DNA of 8,920 bases from Ilumatobacter sp. (GTDB lineage: Bacteria; Actinomycetota; Acidimicrobiia; Acidimicrobiales; Ilumatobacteraceae). The position numbers and the translations under genes are program-made. The DNA is taken from positions 1 to 8,920 of the forward strand of contig JAJCXU010000344.1 of assembly GCA_029263275.1 (NCBI GenBank). Reading direction: 5' to 3'. The notes under the pieces are model-generated. The model did not search any database. It was not told the DNA's origin and was given only the letters and a program-made list of their open reading frames with translations. Positions 5,526 through 8,920 of the stretch are shown here, in pieces. Every line of letters begins with the position of its first letter. The stretch's first letter is position 1.

Positions 5526-6418
5526 TGGCGCGCTTTGGTCGCGTCTCTGTGGCGATGGTGACCCCGTTCGACGATCAAGGCGAGCTCGACCTCGACGCCG
5601 CCGTTGCGTTGGCGAAGTGGCTGGTGGCTGAAGGCAATGAGTCGTTGGTCGTCGCCGGCACCACCGGCGAGTCGGCCACGCTGTCGATCGACGAGAAGCT
5701 CTCGCTCTTCGAGGCGATCGCGGCAGCCGTCACCGTCCCCGTCATCGCTGGTACGACCGGTTCGAACACTCGTCAGGACATCGGGCTCACGGCTGAAGCG
5801 AGCAAGCTCGGCATCGCCGGAATCCTCGGCGTCAGCCCGTATTACAGCCGTCCGTCACAGACCGGCATCGAAGTGCACTTCCGGGCGATTGCATCGAGTA
5901 CCGACCTACCCGTCGTCCTGTACGACATCCCGAAGCGCACCGGCCGCAAGATGTCGAACTCGACGCTGATCCGGCTCGCCAATGACGTCACCAACGTGGT
6001 GGCTCTGAAAGACGCTGCGGGCGATCCGAGTGAGACCGCGAAGGTCATCGCCGCGGCCCCAGACGACTTCGAGGTGTATTCCGGCGACTCACCGATGAAC
6101 CTCCCGCTCATGGCCGTTGGTGCCGTCGGAGCCATCGGCGTCTGTACTCATTGGGCTGCGCCCGAGCACGTCCAGATGTTTGATGCCTGGAACCGCAACG
6201 ACATCGCGGAAGCCCAGCGCGTCAATCGGCTCCTCATCGAGAGCTACGACTTCGAAGGCAACGACGGTGCACCCAACCCGGTGCAACCCAAGTCGATGAT
6301 GCGCACGCTCGGCCATGCGGTCGGCGTGTGTCGCCTCCCGATGGGCCCCGAGCCCGACGGCACCGAAGACGCCGCTCGTGCCGTGTACCAACGACTCGTT
6401 GCCTCCCGCACTTCTTGA
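5525..6418 (+). CDS. dapA: 4-hydroxy-tetrahydrodipicolinate synthase
   Basis: DapA condenses pyruvate with L-aspartate 4-semialdehyde, the first committed step to diaminopimelate and lysine, needed for peptidoglycan. The 297-residue protein is a full-length (beta/alpha)8 aldolase. Key residues are visible and nearly co-numbered with the E. coli enzyme: GTTGES at 45-50 (active-site Thr pair), YY at 106-107, Y133 in VVLYDIPKRT, R138, and the Schiff-base lysine K162 in VALKDAAGD. The C-terminal PVQPKSMMRTLG segment is typical of actinobacterial DapA. ATG 5525 is chosen because MARFGRVSVAMVTPF is the usual N-terminus. There is no good Shine-Dalgarno, and the start overlaps a mini-ORF stop. The RNase J gene follows after 64 nt, an arrangement common in actinobacteria. 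A broader DHDPS-family lyase/aldolase is possible but less likely given the complete motif set and context. Confidence 0.93.
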   Translation: MARFGRVSVAMVTPFDDQGELDLDAAVALAKWLVAEGNESLVVAGTTGESATLSIDEKLSLFEAIAAAVTVPVIAGTTGSNTRQDIGLTAEASKLGIAGILGVSPYYSRPSQTGIEVHFRAIASSTDLPVVLYDIPKRTGRKMSNSTLIRLANDVTNVVALKDAAGDPSETAKVIAAAPDDFEVYSGDSPMNLPLMAVGAVGAIGVCTHWAAPEHVQMFDAWNRNDIAEAQRVNRLLIESYDFEGNDGAPNPVQPKSMMRTLGHAVGVCRLPMGPEPDGTEDAARAVYQRLVASRTS

Positions 6419-6423
6419 TCCGA

Positions 6424-6452
6424 GACGACGTGGTGCCTGACACCAGGTCGTC
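6424..6452 (+). promoter_or_regulatory. Hairpin between dapA and the RNase J gene
   Basis: GACGAC (6424-6429) pairs with GTCGTC (6447-6452), and TGGTG (6431-6435) pairs with CACCA (6441-6445), around a CCTGA loop. The result is an 11-bp stem with a single G-G mismatch (6430/6446). No T-tract follows, so it is not an intrinsic terminator. It could be an RNA processing or stability element in the dapA-RNase J transcript. Confidence 0.5.
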
Positions 6453-6482
6453 GACCCCGACAATCGACCGAATCGAATCGAA

Positions 6483-8219
6483 ATGACCCAGATGTACACC
6501 GCTCCGCTCGACCCGACCATTCCCGTCAGGGTCGTCTTCCTCGGTGGGCTCGGTGAGATCGGTCGCAACTGCATGGCGATCGAGCAGGGCGCTTCCGACG
6601 ATCCTGACCGCACGATCATGTTGATCGACTGCGGGCTGATGTTCCCCGACGCGATCCACCACGGGGTCGATCTGATCCTGCCCGACTTCACATACCTCCG
6701 CGAGAACGCTGCTCGCATCGAGGCAATCGTCCTCACGCACGGGCACGAAGACCACATCGGGGCCATCCAGTATCTGATGCGCGATGGCGACGGAATCGGC
6801 CACCTTCGTGACGATCCACTGCCGGTCTACGGCTCACCGCTCGCGCTCGGCCTCGCCCGCAACCGCATCGAAGAAGCGGGCCTGATGCCCAAGATCGACA
6901 TGCGGCCGATCAAGGACGGCGAGCAGATCGACGTCGGATCGCTGTTGGTCGAGTTCATCCCGGTCACGCACTCGGTACCGCACGCGCATGCCATCGCGGC
7001 GCACACCGCCCAAGGTGTCGTGCTGCACTCGGGCGACTTCAAGATCGACCTCACGCCCGTCGACTCCCGTCGTGCCGACCTCGCCCGGATCGGCCAGCTC
7101 GCGAAGACCGAGGGCGTTCGGCTGTTGATGAGCGACTCGACCAACGCCGAGGAGCCGGGGTATGCCTCGAGTGAGACGAACGTGGGCGGTGTCCTTCGGT
7201 CGTTGTTCGCGCAGCAGCGCGGTCGTCGCATCATCACGGCGAGCTTCGCCAGCCACCTCCACCGCATCCAGCAGATCGCTGACGCCGCTGTTGCAGAGGG
7301 CCGCAAGGTCGCGACGCTGGGGTTGAGCATGAAGAAGAACATTCGCCTCGGGCTCGACCTCGGCGTGTTCAAGATCCCCGAATCGTCGCTGATCGACATC
7401 GAGGAGATCGATCAACACGACCCAGGCGATATCTGCATCATCTCGACTGGCTCCCAGGGTGAGCCGATGTCGGCGCTGGGCTTGATGGCGCGTGGCGAAA
7501 ACCGGTGGATGAAGCTCAACGAGCACGACACGGTCGTGCTGTCGAGCCATGCCATCCCGGGCAATGAGGGCAGCGTCAACAAGGTCATCGACGGTCTGCT
7601 TCGTCTCGGCGCACAGGTCGTTCACTCCGGCATCATGGACGTGCACGCCACTGGTCATGCCAAGGCTGACGACATCAAGACGTACCTCTCGATCGTCAAC
7701 CCCGAATGGTTCGTCCCGATCCACGGCGAATACCGCCACATGGTTGCCAATGCGAAGCTCGGCGAACTGATGGGCGTGCCAGCCAACCGGATCATCCAAT
7801 GCGAAGACGGTGACGTCATCGAACTGACCAGCGACGGTCTGGCACCCGTCGGACGCGTGCCGTCCGGCTACCTCTACGTCGATGGCATCGTCGGCGACGT
7901 CGGCCAGGGCGTGTTGCGCGACCGACAGAAGCTGGCCGAGGAAGGCGTGGTCGTCGTGGTCGTCACCGTCGACGTCCAGACCGGCAAGGTGCTGGTCGGC
8001 CCCGAGATCATCACGCGCGGCTGGGTGTACGCACCCGAAGCCGAAGATCTGCTGGACGAAGCCTGCGACACGGTGGCGGACAAGGTGGAGAAGGCGCTGG
8101 CCGAAGGCGTCCGAGACGTCGAGCAACTCGAGCGCGAGGTGCGGCGAGCGGCGGGCAAGTTCGTCAGCGAGCGCACGAAGCGCAAGCCGATGATTGTCCC
8201 CGTCGTCATGGAGGCCTAA
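6483..8219 (+). CDS. rnj: Ribonuclease J
   Basis: RNase J is a metallo-beta-lactamase/beta-CASP ribonuclease with 5'-3' exo- and endonuclease activity, acting in mRNA decay and rRNA maturation in the cytoplasm. The 578-residue protein has every zinc-site motif: HGHEDH at 86-91, H163 in PVTHS, D185 in HSGDFK, and H414 in PIHGEYRH. The beta-CASP part is shown by SDSTNAE (217-223), ASFASHLHR (253-261), STGSQGEP (321-328) and HATGHA (388-393), the last of which binds the RNA phosphate. The C-terminal domain (about 450-578) ends in the typical RTKRKPMIVPVVMEA. About 15 extra residues precede VRVVFLGGLGEIG, as is usual in actinobacteria. No Shine-Dalgarno is seen before ATG 6483; ATG 6492 is an alternative. 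It is likely co-transcribed with dapA. Confidence 0.96.
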   Translation: MTQMYTAPLDPTIPVRVVFLGGLGEIGRNCMAIEQGASDDPDRTIMLIDCGLMFPDAIHHGVDLILPDFTYLRENAARIEAIVLTHGHEDHIGAIQYLMRDGDGIGHLRDDPLPVYGSPLALGLARNRIEEAGLMPKIDMRPIKDGEQIDVGSLLVEFIPVTHSVPHAHAIAAHTAQGVVLHSGDFKIDLTPVDSRRADLARIGQLAKTEGVRLLMSDSTNAEEPGYASSETNVGGVLRSLFAQQRGRRIITASFASHLHRIQQIADAAVAEGRKVATLGLSMKKNIRLGLDLGVFKIPESSLIDIEEIDQHDPGDICIISTGSQGEPMSALGLMARGENRWMKLNEHDTVVLSSHAIPGNEGSVNKVIDGLLRLGAQVVHSGIMDVHATGHAKADDIKTYLSIVNPEWFVPIHGEYRHMVANAKLGELMGVPANRIIQCEDGDVIELTSDGLAPVGRVPSGYLYVDGIVGDVGQGVLRDRQKLAEEGVVVVVVTVDVQTGKVLVGPEIITRGWVYAPEAEDLLDEACDTVADKVEKALAEGVRDVEQLEREVRRAAGKFVSERTKRKPMIVPVVMEA

Positions 8220-8231
8220 CCGAGCGGCGCC

Positions 8232-8245
8232 AGATCGCCCGATCT
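8232..8245. repeat. Inverted repeat after the RNase J gene
   Basis: AGATCG (8232-8237) and CGATCT (8240-8245) are exact reverse complements around CC, 12 nt after the RNase J stop. The 2-nt gap is too tight for a good RNA loop, so a DNA-binding site or a weak 3'-end structure are both possible. Confidence 0.35.
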
Positions 8246-8266
8246 CTGCGTTGCGGGTACTCCTCA

Positions 8267-8280
8267 TTGAGCAAGCTCAA
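8267..8280. repeat. Inverted repeat TTGAGC-AA-GCTCAA
   Basis: This is a perfect 6-bp dyad with a 2-nt centre (or a 5-bp stem with a CAAG loop) 48 nt after the RNase J stop. The symmetry suits a dimeric regulator site or a small hairpin. No T-tract follows. Confidence 0.35.
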
Positions 8281-8512
8281 CTTCGTCGTCCCGCGCCTTG
8301 ACCTCGGACGAGCTGATCACCGCTCCGCCGGTTGAGTTGAAGGATTGGCCACTCGGTTGTGGCGTACGTCGGTGGTGCCTCTTGGTCTGGCTGCTGATTG
8401 CGTCGCGCGTGCCGTTCGGTTCTGCTGTGGATCACGGGAGTTCCTGACCCGGGGGATTGCTGATGGATTCGAATTGGGGCTGGATGGTGGCTGAATCCGC
8501 ACAATCGGGGCC

Positions 8513-8518
8513 TAGCCT
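8513..8518 (+). promoter_or_regulatory. -10 box for a leaderless mRNA of the YidB-like gene
   Basis: TAGCCT fits TAnnnT and is followed by 8 nt and ATG 8527, with no Shine-Dalgarno between. The arrangement matches those before 2071 and 3538. Confidence 0.5.
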
Positions 8519-8526
8519 GCGGCGCC

Positions 8527-8920
8527 ATGGGACTCATGGACATGCTCAGCGGATTGATGGGGCGCAAGGCGCCGAAGTCCGGCAACCCCCTGATGGACGC
8601 ACTCTTGCCAATGCTGCTCAAGGGCGGAGCGATCGGCAGCCTCGGTGGCTTGCTCGGCAAGTTCACCAGCGCTGGCCTCGGTGGCAAGGCCAACAGCTGG
8701 GTCGGTACTGGCGAGAATGAAGCGCTTGACCCGGACGAGGTCGAGCAGGCACTCGGAGCCGAAGAAGTCGACCGCATCGCGAACGAAGCTGGCGTGTCCC
8801 GCGACGAGGCCAAGGGCGGCCTGGCCAGCATGATCCCGGGCCTGGTCGACAAGGTGTCGCCCGGCGGCTCGCTGCCGACCGGCAGCATCGGCAAGCTGAT
8901 GAAGGGCTTCGACTTCGGTT
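8527..8920 (+). CDS. YidB/DUF937-family protein, 5' part (3' end outside window)
   Basis: An open frame from ATG 8527 runs to the window end without a stop (131 residues plus one base). It starts MGLMDMLSGLMGRK, continues through a Gly/Leu-rich stretch GGAIGSLGGLLGKFTSAGLGGKANSWVGTGENEALDPDEVEQALG (residues about 34-78), then IANEAGVSRDEAKGGLASMIPGLVDKVSPGGSLPT. The order 'GGLLxKF-x-GLG-x-SWVGTG-N-x-xLxPxxVxxALG' followed by 'AGxSxDEAxxxLxxxxPxxVDxxSPxGxLP' is the signature of the YidB/DUF937 family. Its molecular function is not established. There is no signal peptide. The leaderless promoter box upstream and a compact N-terminus support this start. The remaining C-terminus is outside the window. 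Confidence 0.85.
   Translation, partial: MGLMDMLSGLMGRKAPKSGNPLMDALLPMLLKGGAIGSLGGLLGKFTSAGLGGKANSWVGTGENEALDPDEVEQALGAEEVDRIANEAGVSRDEAKGGLASMIPGLVDKVSPGGSLPTGSIGKLMKGFDFG

Larger units (their letters stand above)
8220..8526. other. 307-nt non-coding spacer with two compact palindromes
   Basis: I see no credible gene in either strand here. Two tight inverted repeats follow the RNase J stop: AGATCG-CC-CGATCT (8232-8245) and TTGAGC-AA-GCTCAA (8267-8280). Neither is followed by a T-tract. The rest (8281-8500) shows no repeat of the 43-bp type and no tRNA fold. A TAnnnT box at 8513-8518 belongs to the next gene. Confidence 0.55.

Noticed and set aside
6834..8267. Open frame of 477 codons on the - strand, opposite RNase J
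   Set aside because: The + strand encodes all RNase J zinc-site motifs over the same region. The antisense product is composition-driven and shows no domain.
8450..8500. tRNA-like TTCGAAT T-loop near 8468-8474
   Set aside because: The flanking bases do not pair as a T-stem, and no acceptor or anticodon arm can be drawn around it.

Overview
The window is high-GC bacterial DNA with every recognisable gene on the + strand. Gene content and order (dapA immediately followed by an RNase J gene, an AbiEi/DUF559-type protein, an ACT-malic enzyme, several starts that look leaderless) point to an actinobacterium. An Acidimicrobiia/Ilumatobacter-like relative is my best guess, but that is inference, since no rRNA or other marker is present.

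Layout. 1-695: 3' part of a ferritin-like di-iron protein. 696-2070: an accessory-looking insert, in which one gene (923-1915, wHTH/AbiEi-like N-terminus plus DUF559/Vsr-like nuclease C-terminus) is bracketed by two doublets of a 43-bp palindromic repeat. Its Shine-Dalgarno sequence is buried in a hairpin. 2071-3477: malic enzyme with an N-terminal ACT domain. 3538-4155: winged-helix protein of unknown role. 4204-5433: a large secreted lipoprotein of unknown function. 5493-5525: a possible 10-codon leader ORF that overlaps the start of dapA. 5525-6418: dapA (lysine/diaminopimelate pathway). 6483-8219: RNase J, with a hairpin in the spacer before it. 8220-8526: a 307-nt non-coding spacer with two compact palindromes. 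8527-8920: 5' part of a YidB/DUF937-family protein that runs off the end.

Working together. The malic enzyme supplies pyruvate from malate, and DapA consumes pyruvate with aspartate semialdehyde, so the metabolic genes are linked loosely rather than as one operon. The dapA-RNase J pair is the familiar actinobacterial arrangement and is probably co-transcribed. Several genes (2071, 3538, 8527, and the mini-ORF before dapA) have a TAnnnT box 6-9 nt before the start codon and no Shine-Dalgarno, so leaderless transcription looks common here. The two genes with clear Shine-Dalgarno sequences are the DUF559-type gene and the lipoprotein.

The strongest unexplained signals are three. First, the repeat doublets have identical internal geometry (8-nt arms, 27-nt interior, 62-nt period) on both sides of the nuclease-like gene. 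Second, that gene has an SD-sequestering hairpin. Third, a leaderless-looking mini-ORF is coupled to dapA by TGATG.
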